Assembly (NCBI RefSeq): GCF_024400215.1
Contig: NZ_CP053748.1
Coordinates: forward strand, 1,612,001-1,676,000
DNA length: 64,000 nt
DNA from: Massilia sp. erpn
GTDB taxonomy: Bacteria > Pseudomonadota > Gammaproteobacteria > Burkholderiales > Burkholderiaceae_D
Direction of reading: 5' to 3'
In this document: one piece after another, positions 56,452 through 64,000 of the stretch
Numbering within the stretch: the first letter of the stretch is position 1
How the letters are laid out: each line of letters begins with the position of its first letter
Translations under genes and position numbers: made by a program
The notes under the pieces: generated by a model
The model's input: only the letters and a program-made list of their open reading frames with translations
Told to the model about the DNA's origin: nothing
Database searches by the model: none

Positions 56452-58182
56452 ATGAGCATCAAGGACTTGAAAATCGGCGTACGCATCGGCGGCGGCTTTG
56501 TGATTCTGCTGATCCTCGTGGTGGCGATGGCCTTGCTGGGTGTGGCGCGCATGAGCCAGATCCAGGACCAGCTGCTGGACATCGCCAAGGTCAATAATGT
56601 CGAGGCCCAGCTGCTGATCAAGATGCACGACTCCATCCTCGACCGTTCCGTAGCCACCCGCAACCTGGTGCTGCTGACCGATGTAAACGAGATGAAGCCG
56701 GAGGCGGCGCGCATCGAAGAGGCCGAGAAAAAATACCGCGAGGCCGAGGCGGAACTCAATCGCATGTTCAACACCCTGGCCGATACCACCGAACACGAAA
56801 AAACCGCGATCGTGAAGATCCGCGCCAGCGAGCAGGCGGCCCTGCCCCTGGTGCGCAAGCTGGCCGAACTCGGTCTGGCCAACAAGAGCGAGGAGGCGAC
56901 GCCCTTCCTGATGAAGGAAGTGCGGCCGGTCCAGCAGCGCTGGCTGGACGATATCAATGAGTTGATCGCCTTCGAGGACAAGCTCAATCAGGAGGCGATC
57001 CAGGAAGCGGAAAGAGTGTATTCCACCGCGCGCAACTGGATGCTGGCGATCACCGTGGCGGCCATCGTCTTCGGCCTGGCCATCGCCTGGTGGATCACGC
57101 GCAGCGTGACCGAGCCGATCAATGCCGCGGTGGAGGCGGCGCAGACCGTGGCCTCGGGCGACCTGACGCGCGAAATCCACGTCAACACCCGCGACGAAAC
57201 CGGCCTGCTGCTGAAGGCGCTGAAGGAAATGAGCGGCAGCCTGGAAGGCATTGTCGGGCGGGTGCGCCATGGCACGAATGCGATTGCCGTGGCTTCGTCG
57301 GAAATCGCCAACGGCAATATGGACCTGTCCTCGCGCACCGAGCAGCAGGCCAGCTCGCTGGAGGAAACCGCCTCCTCGATGGAGGAGCTGACTTCCACCG
57401 TGCAGCAGAATGCCGACAATGCGCGCCAGGCCAACCAGCTGGTGGTCTCGGCCACCGAGGTGGCAGTGAAAGGCGGCAGCATCGTCACGCAAGTGGTGGA
57501 AACCATGGGCGCCATCAATGCCTCGGCCACCAAGATCGTGGACATCATCAGCGTCATCGACGGCATCGCCTTCCAGACCAATATCCTGGCGCTGAACGCC
57601 GCGGTGGAAGCGGCGCGCGCCGGCGAACAGGGACGCGGTTTTGCCGTGGTGGCCTCCGAGGTGCGCAATCTGGCGCAGCGCTCGGCCGCCGCCGCCAAGG
57701 AGATCAAGGCCCTGATCGGCGACTCGGTGGAAAAGGTCCAGACCGGCAGCAAGCTGGTGGACGAGGCGGGCGGCATCATGCAGGAAGTGGTGAAGAGCGT
57801 GCAGCATGTAAGCGACATCATCAGTGAAATCACCTCGGCCAGCGTGGAACAGTCGACCGGCATTTCCCAGGTCAACCAGGCCATCGTGCAGATGGACGAT
57901 GTGACGCAGCAGAATGCTTCGCTGGTGGAACAGGCGGCGGCCGCCGCCGGCTCGCTGAAGGACCAGGCCGAAGGCCTGGTGCAGGTGGTCAGCGTGTTCA
58001 AGATCAACGGCGGCGCGGCGGACAGCCATGCCAGCGCAGCCAAGCCGCAGGCGCGCCCTGTGGCGGCAGCCATGCCCAAGCCGGCGCCACGCAAGATCGC
58101 CACGGTCAAAGCCGCTGCCGCCCCGCGCAGCACCGCCGCCGGCAAACCGGCGGCGGGCGGCGATGACTGGGAAGAATTCTGA
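56452..58182 (+). CDS. Methyl-accepting chemotaxis protein with CheR/CheB tether
   Basis: 576 residues. Membrane segment 1 is at about 10-32, a four-helix periplasmic sensor domain at about 33-185, segment 2 at about 190-211, HAMP to about 265, then the signalling coiled coil with the hairpin tip [20 protein letters not shown] and [21 protein letters not shown] flexible Pro/Ala-rich linker ends in DWEEF, which fits the xWxxF pentapeptide that tethers CheR and CheB. The ligand is unknown. GGGGAG lies eight bases before the ATG; CCCCAGAT 80 bp upstream could pair with that site. Confidence 0.93.
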   Translation: MSIKDLKIGVRIGGGFVILLILVVAMALLGVARMSQIQDQLLDIAKVNNVEAQLLIKMHDSILDRSVATRNLVLLTDVNEMKPEAARIEEAEKKYREAEAELNRMFNTLADTTEHEKTAIVKIRASEQAALPLVRKLAELGLANKSEEATPFLMKEVRPVQQRWLDDINELIAFEDKLNQEAIQEAERVYSTARNWMLAITVAAIVFGLAIAWWITRSVTEPINAAVEAAQTVASGDLTREIHVNTRDETGLLLKALKEMSGSLEGIVGRVRHGTNAIAVASSEIANGNMDLSSRTEQQASSLEETASSMEELTSTVQQNADNARQANQLVVSATEVAVKGGSIVTQVVETMGAINASATKIVDIISVIDGIAFQTNILALNAAVEAARAGEQGRGFAVVASEVRNLAQRSAAAAKEIKALIGDSVEKVQTGSKLVDEAGGIMQEVVKSVQHVSDIISEITSASVEQSTGISQVNQAIVQMDDVTQQNASLVEQAAAAAGSLKDQAEGLVQVVSVFKINGGAADSHASAAKPQARPVAAAMPKPAPRKIATVKAAAAPRSTAAGKPAAGGDDWEEF

Positions 58183-58247
58183 TTCAAACACGCCGTCAAA
58201 CTGCCTTTCGCTGATGCGCAGCTAGCCGGAACAGGGCCGGCCCTGCT

Positions 58248-58276
58248 AGGATATGTGGACAGTGTCCACATATCCT
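58248..58276. promoter_or_regulatory. Perfect palindrome before the crotonase gene
   Basis: AGGATATGTGGACA and its exact complement flank a single G (29 nt in all), ending 10 bp before the ATG. It could be a repressor operator or, as RNA, a hairpin that limits translation; there is no clear ribosome-binding site after it. Confidence 0.55.
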
Positions 58277-58286
58277 TCTTGCAACC

Positions 58287-59105
58287 ATGACGAAACAGCA
58301 GCGCGTCACCACCACCCTTGCCGACGGCCTGGCCTATGTGCGCCTGGCACGGCCCGAACAGCACAATGCCATCGATTTCGACATGCTGCATGCGGTGGTG
58401 AAGGCCGCCCGCAGCCTGCGCAAACAGCCGGGCGTGCGCGCCGTCATCGTGCATGGGGAAGGCCCCTCGTTCTGTTCCGGCCTGGATTTCAAAAGCGTGC
58501 TGGCGCGGCCCATGCGCGGGCTGCTGCACTATGCGCAGCTGTGGTACTTCTGGCGCAATAACTTCCAGGACTGGAGCATGGGCTGGCGCGACGTGCCGGT
58601 GCCCGTGATCGCGGCCATCCACGGCAACTGCTTCGGCGGCGGCATCCAGCTCGCGCTGGGCGCCGACATCCGCATCGCCACGCCGGATGCGCGCCTGTCG
58701 CTGATGGAAGCGAAATGGGGCCTGATTCCCGATATGGGCGGCGTGGCCCTGCTGCGCGAACTGGTGCCGATCGATGTGGCCAAGGAGCTGGTGCTCTCCG
58801 GCCGCGTTTTCAGTGGCGCGGAGGCGAAGGAACTCAAGCTCGTCACCCACCTGGCCGACGACCCGCTGGCGGCGGCTGAAGCCCTGGCCGCCGAACTCTC
58901 GACCCGCTCGCCGGATGCCCTGGCCGCCGGCAAATTCCTGCTGCAGCGGGCCTGGAGCAAATCGGAATCCGGCGCACTGGCGCAGGAGCGGCGCTGGCAG
59001 CGCCGGCTGATGGGCTTTGCCAATAACCGCATCGCCATCCAGAACAACAAAGGCGGCAAAGCGGCGGAAGGCAAGGCTTACCAGGCGCGCCGCATACAGG
59101 GTTAA
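58287..59105 (+). CDS. Enoyl-CoA hydratase/isomerase (crotonase) family protein
   Basis: 272 residues. The oxyanion-hole strands are visible in VIVHGEGPSFCSGLDFKSVL and HGNCFGGGIQLALGADIRIA, and SLMEAKWGLIPDMGG holds the usual acidic position. The family hydrates or isomerises acyl-CoA thioesters; the substrate cannot be told. It lies 104 bp after the MCP and ends 22 bp from convergent aceE, as a single-gene unit behind a perfect palindrome. Confidence 0.87.
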   Translation: MTKQQRVTTTLADGLAYVRLARPEQHNAIDFDMLHAVVKAARSLRKQPGVRAVIVHGEGPSFCSGLDFKSVLARPMRGLLHYAQLWYFWRNNFQDWSMGWRDVPVPVIAAIHGNCFGGGIQLALGADIRIATPDARLSLMEAKWGLIPDMGGVALLRELVPIDVAKELVLSGRVFSGAEAKELKLVTHLADDPLAAAEALAAELSTRSPDALAAGKFLLQRAWSKSESGALAQERRWQRRLMGFANNRIAIQNNKGGKAAEGKAYQARRIQG

Positions 59106-59127
59106 GGCGCGCCCGGACTGCGGCGAT

Positions 59128-61797
59128 TTACACGGAGGCCGGATCGACCTTGCCGACGTCGATGCCGTAGCGCTGGATCGCCTCGGCGACCCGGCTGCGC
59201 GGGATCGCACCATCGTCGGCCAGAGCCTTCAAGGCAGCCAGCACGATGAAGTGGCGGTCCACCTCAAAGAACGTGCGCAGCGATTCGCGCGTGTCGGAGC
59301 GGCCGAAACCATCCGTGCCCAGGGAGACGAAGCGGCGCTGCTCGACGAAGGGGCGGATCTGGTCGCCAACGATCTTCATATAGTCCGTCGCCACCACCAC
59401 CGGACCCGCGCGATCCCGCAGGCATTGCTGCACATAGGGAACGCGCGGCTCGCTTTCGGGATGCAGCATATTCCAGCGTTCCACCGCCAGTCCTTCGCGC
59501 CGCAGCTCGGTCAAGCTGGTCGCGCTCCACACATCGCTGGATACACCGAAGTCCGTCTTCAGCAACTCGCCCGCCGCAATGACTTCACGCAGGATCGCAC
59601 CGCAACCCATCAACTGCACATGGGGCTTGCCTTGTGCCGCGCTACCCCCACTAAACAGGTAGAGTCCCTTGAGAATGCCCTCTTCCGTGCCTTCCTGCAG
59701 CGCGGGGTTCGGGTAGTTTTCATTGAGCAGGGTGATGTAGTAGTAGATGTCTTCCTGTTCCACATACATGCGGCGCAGCCCGTCCTGGATGATGACCGCC
59801 AGCTCGTAGGCAAAGGTCGGATCGTAGGAGACGCAGTTCGGGATGACCGAGGACAGCACATGGCTGTGGCCATCATCGTGCTGCAAGCCTTCGCCCATGA
59901 GGGTGGTGCGGCCGGAGGTGGCGCCCAGCAGGAAGCCTCGGGTGCGTGCATCGCCCGCCGCCCAGGTCAGGTCGCCCACCCTTTGCAGGCCGAACATGGA
60001 ATAGAAGATATAGAAGGGAATCGTGGCCAGGCCATGGTTGCTGTAGGCCGTTCCGGCCGCGATCCAGGAGGAAATCGCGCCGGACTCGTTGATCCCTTCC
60101 TGCAGGATCTGGCCGTCCTTGGCCTCCTTGTAGTAACTGAGCTGGCCGGCATCCTGCGGCGTGTAGAGCTGTCCAAGATAGGAATGGATGCCGATCTGGC
60201 GGAACAGGCCTTCCATGCCGAAGGTGCGCGATTCGTCCGGCACGATCGGGATCACAAGCTTGCCCAGCTGCGGGTCTTTCAGCAGCGTGGTCAGGATGCG
60301 CACGAAGGACATGGTGGTCGAGACGCCGCGCTCGCCGCTGTCCTTCAGTTGCGTGGCAAAGGTGCTGAGCGGCGGCACCGCCAGCGGCGCCACCTTGCTG
60401 ATGCGGGCCGGGATGTAGCCGCCCAGGTCCGCCCGGCGCTGCGCGAAGTAGCGCGCCTCCTCGCTGTCCGGCGCGGGCTTGAGATAGGGCATCTCCGCCA
60501 GCTGCTCGTCCGACACCGGCAGCGCGAAGCGGTCGCGGAAGGCGCGCACCGCGTCCGCGCTCATCTTCTTCAACTGGTGGTTGATGTTCTGGCCTTCGCC
60601 GGCCTCGCCCATGCCGAAACCCTTGACCGTCTTGACCAGAACCACCGTGGGACGGCCCTCGGTGCGCACGGCTTGCGCGTAGGCCGCGTAGACTTTCTCC
60701 GGATCGTGGCCGCCGCGCGTCAAAGCCCAGATTTCATCGTCCGACAGATGCGCCACGAGTGCCAGCAATTGCGGATATTTGCCGAAGAAATGCTCGCGCA
60801 CGTAGGCGCCGTTTTGCGACTTGAAGGTCTGGTATTCGCCGTCCACGCATTCCATCATGCGCTGGCGCAGCAAGCCTGTGGTATCGCGCTTGAGCAGATC
60901 GTCCCAGCCGCTGCCCCACAGCACCTTGATGACGTTCCAGCCCGCGGCGCGGAAAGTGCCTTCAAGTTCCTGAACGATCTTGCTGTTGCCGCGCACCGGT
61001 CCATCCAGGCGCTGCAGATTGCAGTTGACGACGAAGATCAGATTGTCGAGCCGCTCGCGGCCGCCCAGCGAAATCGCCGCCAGCGATTCCGGCTGGTCCA
61101 TCTCGCCGTCACCCAGGAAGGCCCAGACCTTGCGGCCCTGGTGCTTCAGCAGCCCACGGTATTCCAGATAGCGCATGAAGCGCGCCTGGTAGGCGGCCGT
61201 CAACGGGCCAAGCCCCATGGACACGGTGGGGAACTGCCAGAAGTCGGGCATCAGGCGCGGATGGGGATAGGATGACAAGCCCTCACGTCCCGCTTCGCGG
61301 CGGAAGTTGTCCAGTTGCGCTTCGCTGATGCGTCCTTCCAGGTAGGCGCGTCCATAGATGCCGGGCGCCGAGTGGCCCTGGATGTAGACCATATCGCCGC
61401 CAAAGGTGTCGGTGCGGCCACGGAAGAAGTGGTTGAAGCCGACGTCATACAGGACGGCGGCGGATTGGTAGGTGGCGATATGCCCACCCACATTGGAATG
61501 CTTGCCGGCCCGCAGCACCATGACCATGGCGTTCCAGCGGATATAGGCGTTCAGGCGCTGTTCCACGCCGAGGTCGCCCGGATAGGCTGGCTGGCGCTCG
61601 CGGGAAATGGTGTTGACATACGCCGTCGTCACCCGTCCGTGCAGATCGCCGTGCTGGGTGACATCAAAATCCGTCAGCTGGTCGATCAGATAGTGGGCGC
61701 GCGGCCGGCCTTCGGCCGCGACGACGGCTTCCAGCGCCGCCAGCCACTCTCGTGTCTCTTGCGGATCGACGTCGGGAATTACAAGGGGCTGGCTCAT
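59128..61797 (-). CDS. aceE: Homodimeric-type pyruvate (2-oxo acid) dehydrogenase E1, orphan copy
   Basis: 889 residues, full length for AceE. The TPP motif reads LGDGEMDQPESLAAISLGG (about 227-245) with NCNLQRLDGPVRGN after it; the usual DE of GEMDE is DQ here. The C-terminal transketolase-like domain is complete. ATG 61797 has AGGAG at good distance. No E2 or E3 gene is near, so it must borrow them or serve another 2-oxo acid; the Pseudomonas MdeB protein for 2-oxobutyrate is a family precedent. It is divergent from marR, with three TTGCATTTGCAA-type boxes between them. Confidence 0.9.
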   Translation of the reverse strand: MSQPLVIPDVDPQETREWLAALEAVVAAEGRPRAHYLIDQLTDFDVTQHGDLHGRVTTAYVNTISRERQPAYPGDLGVEQRLNAYIRWNAMVMVLRAGKHSNVGGHIATYQSAAVLYDVGFNHFFRGRTDTFGGDMVYIQGHSAPGIYGRAYLEGRISEAQLDNFRREAGREGLSSYPHPRLMPDFWQFPTVSMGLGPLTAAYQARFMRYLEYRGLLKHQGRKVWAFLGDGEMDQPESLAAISLGGRERLDNLIFVVNCNLQRLDGPVRGNSKIVQELEGTFRAAGWNVIKVLWGSGWDDLLKRDTTGLLRQRMMECVDGEYQTFKSQNGAYVREHFFGKYPQLLALVAHLSDDEIWALTRGGHDPEKVYAAYAQAVRTEGRPTVVLVKTVKGFGMGEAGEGQNINHQLKKMSADAVRAFRDRFALPVSDEQLAEMPYLKPAPDSEEARYFAQRRADLGGYIPARISKVAPLAVPPLSTFATQLKDSGERGVSTTMSFVRILTTLLKDPQLGKLVIPIVPDESRTFGMEGLFRQIGIHSYLGQLYTPQDAGQLSYYKEAKDGQILQEGINESGAISSWIAAGTAYSNHGLATIPFYIFYSMFGLQRVGDLTWAAGDARTRGFLLGATSGRTTLMGEGLQHDDGHSHVLSSVIPNCVSYDPTFAYELAVIIQDGLRRMYVEQEDIYYYITLLNENYPNPALQEGTEEGILKGLYLFSGGSAAQGKPHVQLMGCGAILREVIAAGELLKTDFGVSSDVWSATSLTELRREGLAVERWNMLHPESEPRVPYVQQCLRDRAGPVVVATDYMKIVGDQIRPFVEQRRFVSLGTDGFGRSDTRESLRTFFEVDRHFIVLAALKALADDGAIPRSRVAEAIQRYGIDVGKVDPASV

Positions 61798-61872
61798 GGC
61801 ATATCTCCTGGAAAATAGAAAAGGCAATGTTGTTGGGCTGCTTCATGGATGCAAGACGCAATGATCGATGAA

Positions 61873-61932
61873 TTGCATTTGCAATCATAGCATTTGCAAT
61901 CGTTTGGGTGTGAGATAGAATTGCATTTGTAA
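61873..61932. promoter_or_regulatory. Operator-like boxes between aceE and marR
   Basis: TTGCATTTGCAA (61873-61884, a perfect inverted repeat), TAGCATTTGCAA (61888-61899) and TTGCATTTGTAA (61921-61932). The first two are 15 bp apart. The same motif pair, with the same 15-bp spacing, lies upstream of the E1-like gene (63552-63578). MarR binding is inferred. Confidence 0.65.
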
Positions 61933-61958
61933 TCGAAACAAGGTGGGAGGAAATGCTT

Positions 61959-62408
61959 ATGACAGCGAAGGAACCGGATCTTTGGTTCTCATTTGTGCGC
62001 GCGCATCGCACGATGATTCGGGAGGTGGAGCGGCGTTTGGCGGCAGCCGGCCTGCCCAGCTACGCCTGGTATGACACGCTGTGGGGTCTGGAAAGCGGAC
62101 CTGATGGCACCAGGCGGATGCACGAACTGGCTGATGCGCTGGCCATCGAACGCTACAACCTGACAAGGCTGGTGGACCGGCTGGAACAGGAAGGACTGGT
62201 GACGCGTTCCCGTTCGGCTGAAGACGGCCGGGCCGCCTATGCCGCCATCACAAAGGAGGGGCGCGCGCTGCGCAAGAAGATGTGGAAGGTGTACGAATCC
62301 ACCGTCGCCGAACTCTTCCTCAAGCAGTTCAGCGCCAGCGAGCAAAAAACCCTGGCTGATGGACTGGACCAGACTATCGAAGCCGTTCGAGCCGCCACCG
62401 GCCCGTAG
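61959..62408 (+). CDS. MarR family transcriptional regulator
   Basis: 149 residues from ATG 61959, which has GGAGG at eight bases; ATG 61953 is too close to that site. The winged helix-turn-helix is visible as MHELADALAIERYNLTRLVD followed by RLEQEGLVTRSRSAEDGRAA. MarR proteins bind inverted repeats as dimers and release on binding small ligands. It is divergent from aceE and convergent with the E1-like gene, and both promoters carry its likely boxes. Confidence 0.9.
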   Translation: MTAKEPDLWFSFVRAHRTMIREVERRLAAAGLPSYAWYDTLWGLESGPDGTRRMHELADALAIERYNLTRLVDRLEQEGLVTRSRSAEDGRAAYAAITKEGRALRKKMWKVYESTVAELFLKQFSASEQKTLADGLDQTIEAVRAATGP

Positions 62409-62410
62409 TT

Positions 62411-63508
62411 TCATACAAGACGGTAGCGCTTCAGTGCCTCTTCCGCCCGGCATAGCGGAATGGTGCCTTCATCCCCAAGCGCCTTGAGCGCCATGGCGGC
62501 AATCCATTGGGCGCTGGCCGTGCCGGCGCCCCAGCGATGGGAGTCGGCGCCAAGTGCCACAAAGCGCGCCGGCACGAAGCCGCCGATCTGGCTGGCAATA
62601 TTCTGCGCATACCCGGTCACGGCCAGCACCGGCGATGCGCTGCCGGCCAGGCAGGCCTGGAGATGCGCGCTGCTTTTCTCCGACCGCGGGTGCAGTGTAT
62701 GCCAGCGCTCCGCAGCATAAGCATCGCGCGCCAGGCGCGTATAGCTTGGGCAGCTCCAGATTTCACTCGCCACATCCCAATCCTGCTGCAGAAGTTCGGC
62801 CGCATGCCTCACTTGCGACAAGGCTTTGCCCGCCCCGAGCAAGCGCACGCTTGCCGTGGAGGCCTGGAGGGGTGCAACGCGGTACATGCCCTTGAAAGCG
62901 TGCTGTCCGTCGCTCGCCGACAATGCGCGCGCATCGCCGTCGTCGGCATGTGCCGAGAAATAGACGAATCCCGGTTCGCCATCTATATAGAGCGCGTGCA
63001 GTGCCGCACGCAGGATGGCGAGTATTTCGGCGCCAGAGGCGGGGTCGTATGGCGTGCCGTCTGCTATGGCGGACAGCCACAGGGGCAAGGCCGGCTGCAC
63101 GCTCTTCGGCCAGCGTGAACTGAATGCCTCCGCGTCGTTGCAGAAGATGCCCTGGCTTGCCGTTTCCGCCAGCACCGCGCGCAGCCCCGCAATGGATTCC
63201 GAGCGCATCAGGTAGAGCAGCGGCTTCTCGCGTCGCTGGCATTCACTGCCCAACCACAGGGGCCAGGCGCTTATATTGCGATGGCCTCCGGCTGCGCTGG
63301 AATGCCAATTCCCGTCCCGCTCGGCCGCCCGGACAATCCAGGCACTGCCCTGCTCCAGGCGACTGGCTATCGCCTGCATCGCTGCATGCGGCGATGCGCT
63401 CCTGCAATGCGCATCCAGGACATCGTCGTCCAGCCGCGCCAGGCAGCTTGCGGCGGCGTGACGCACTTCCCGCACCGGCTCCGGCAGATGAAAACGCTCC
63501 CAACCCAT
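62411..63508 (-). CDS. E1-like protein corresponding only to the C-terminal part of AceE
   Basis: 365 residues from ATG 63508. Residues about 154-365 align by eye with AceE residues about 656-889: YDPASGAEILAILRAALHAL with YDPTFAYELAVIIQDGLRRM, and AYAAERWHTLHPRSEK with GLAVERWNMLHPESEP; the C-terminal ends match too. The N-terminal TPP-binding domain (GDG...NCN) is absent, so it cannot be a working E1 alone. The first 150 residues are divergent. The frame is open with no internal stops and is sparsely Cys-containing, so it looks like a maintained gene, not a fresh remnant. It may be a regulatory or structural partner of the aceE product. An in-frame ATG at 63547 abuts the boxes and is less likely the start. 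Confidence 0.8.
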   Translation of the reverse strand: MGWERFHLPEPVREVRHAAASCLARLDDDVLDAHCRSASPHAAMQAIASRLEQGSAWIVRAAERDGNWHSSAAGGHRNISAWPLWLGSECQRREKPLLYLMRSESIAGLRAVLAETASQGIFCNDAEAFSSRWPKSVQPALPLWLSAIADGTPYDPASGAEILAILRAALHALYIDGEPGFVYFSAHADDGDARALSASDGQHAFKGMYRVAPLQASTASVRLLGAGKALSQVRHAAELLQQDWDVASEIWSCPSYTRLARDAYAAERWHTLHPRSEKSSAHLQACLAGSASPVLAVTGYAQNIASQIGGFVPARFVALGADSHRWGAGTASAQWIAAMALKALGDEGTIPLCRAEEALKRYRLV

Positions 63509-63551
63509 GGCATGCCTCTTGTCACGGGCGGGTTTTCTCCCACCCATACGA

Positions 63552-63578
63552 TTGTAATTGCAACGATTGTAAATGCAA
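63552..63578. promoter_or_regulatory. Operator-like boxes upstream of the E1-like gene
   Basis: TTGTAATTGCAA (63552-63563) and TTGTAAATGCAA (63567-63578) on the plus strand, 15 bp apart; read on the minus strand they are TTGCAATTACAA and TTGCATTTACAA. They match the boxes at 61873-61932 in sequence and spacing. Confidence 0.62.
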
Positions 63579-63619
63579 TCGCATGGGGGATCAAGCTTGC
63601 TGCGGCATCAGCAGGAAAA

Positions 63620-64000
63620 TTACAATTTCAACTCCAACGTGACACGCAATGTCCGGTAAGTTGCAGTGGACGACCATTGGTCGAAGGAGCTGTTCGCGTC
63701 GAAATAACGGCTGCTTGCCAAAGAATTTTGATGCAGCAGGTTCAATGCCGTCGCCCGGACTTGTACCTTAGGGCTGAACTTCCACAAGGCATACAGGTCC
63801 AGTTGCCGTTTCGGCCCGATATAAGCGCTTTGCGTGAGCGATGTGCGGGCCGATCTCCCGCCTTGGTAAGCAAAATTGCCGCCTATCGTGAGCGGCAGGC
63901 TGGCTGGCCGGAAGTCGGCACCGATGCCGCCACTGACCGGCGTTTGTTTCTCCAGCCGGTTATCCGGCCCGGGCACCGCATCCACCTTCGACCAATTGCG
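63620..64000 (-). CDS. TonB-dependent receptor, C-terminal part, cut by window edge
   Basis: The open frame runs from the window edge to the stop at 63620. The visible part is the end of a beta-barrel: NWSKVDAVPGPDNRLEKQTP, then alternating strands such as LDLYALWKFSPKVQVRATAL and the last strand YRTLRVTLELKL. The C-terminal residue is Leu instead of the usual Phe. Its N-terminal signal peptide and plug are outside the window. The GTG-started shorter reading is only a shadow of the same frame. Ligand unknown. Confidence 0.85.
   Translation of the reverse strand, partial: RNWSKVDAVPGPDNRLEKQTPVSGGIGADFRPASLPLTIGGNFAYQGGRSARTSLTQSAYIGPKRQLDLYALWKFSPKVQVRATALNLLHQNSLASSRYFDANSSFDQWSSTATYRTLRVTLELKL

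Noticed and set aside
59017..61275. A 752-codon open frame opposite aceE
   Set aside because: Shadow of a complete E1 gene; no domain in the antisense product.
62411..63508. Reading the E1-like gene as an aceE pseudogene
   Set aside because: The frame is open throughout, has its own start, and its promoter carries the same boxes as aceE. A maintained gene fits better, though ancient truncation is its probable origin.

Overview
The window is high-GC DNA, densely coded on both strands, from a betaproteobacterium. It most likely comes from the Oxalobacteraceae, Massilia/Duganella/Telluria/Janthinobacterium group. This is inferred from the gene repertoire (Oar-like TonB receptors, a giant DUF4347/DUF4214 RTX adhesin, phaAB, hemA-prfA-dsbB-prmC, minCDE) and from short GTCC...GGAC palindromes. 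No rRNA, tRNA, CRISPR array or transposase was seen. No gene-free stretch exceeds 300 bases.

Layout. 1-4.6 kb: partial fadH, an exported SRPBCC protein, two small genes and prolyl aminopeptidase. 4.7-23.5 kb: a catabolic locus. A TonB receptor (minus) faces an ABC sugar-type importer plus RidA (plus). Convergent to these are a KDPG-type aldolase and a DgoK-type kinase. A GcvA-like LysR regulator follows, then a six-gene, translationally coupled minus-strand operon: GH31, unknown TIM-barrel-like protein, SDR, UgpC-type ATPase, fold-III PLP deaminase/dehydratase and D-aminoacylase. I read the set as a route for an oxidised N-acyl amino sugar (N-acetylhexosaminate): deacylation, PLP-dependent ammonia loss helped by RidA, phosphorylation to KDPG or KDPGal, then aldol cleavage. 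An identical 14-bp motif lies 83-86 bp upstream of both the receptor and the GH31 operon.

23.6-40.2 kb: a signal peptidase I homologue that lacks both catalytic residues; a small unknown gene; phaB-phaA behind a candidate class II FNR/ANR promoter; divergent metR/metE with a perfect MetR box; minCDE; an orphan OmpR-type regulator; hemA-prfA; dsbB-prmC; and a two-component pair whose kinase half looks degenerate. 40.3-53.3 kb: one 4354-residue RTX/Ig-like adhesin gene. 53.6-59.1 kb: gshA (TTG start), an acetylpolyamine-amidohydrolase-like protein that has lost a zinc ligand and the catalytic Tyr, an MCP with a CheR/CheB tether, and a crotonase. 59.1-63.6 kb: an aceE-type E1 gene without E2/E3, a divergent marR, and a TPP-domain-less E1-like gene. 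The last two promoter regions share operator-like boxes, suggesting a small regulon. The window ends inside another TonB receptor.

The most unusual content is the run of predicted pseudoenzymes (signal peptidase, deacetylase-like, histidine kinase-like, E1-like) and the putative amino-sugar-acid locus.
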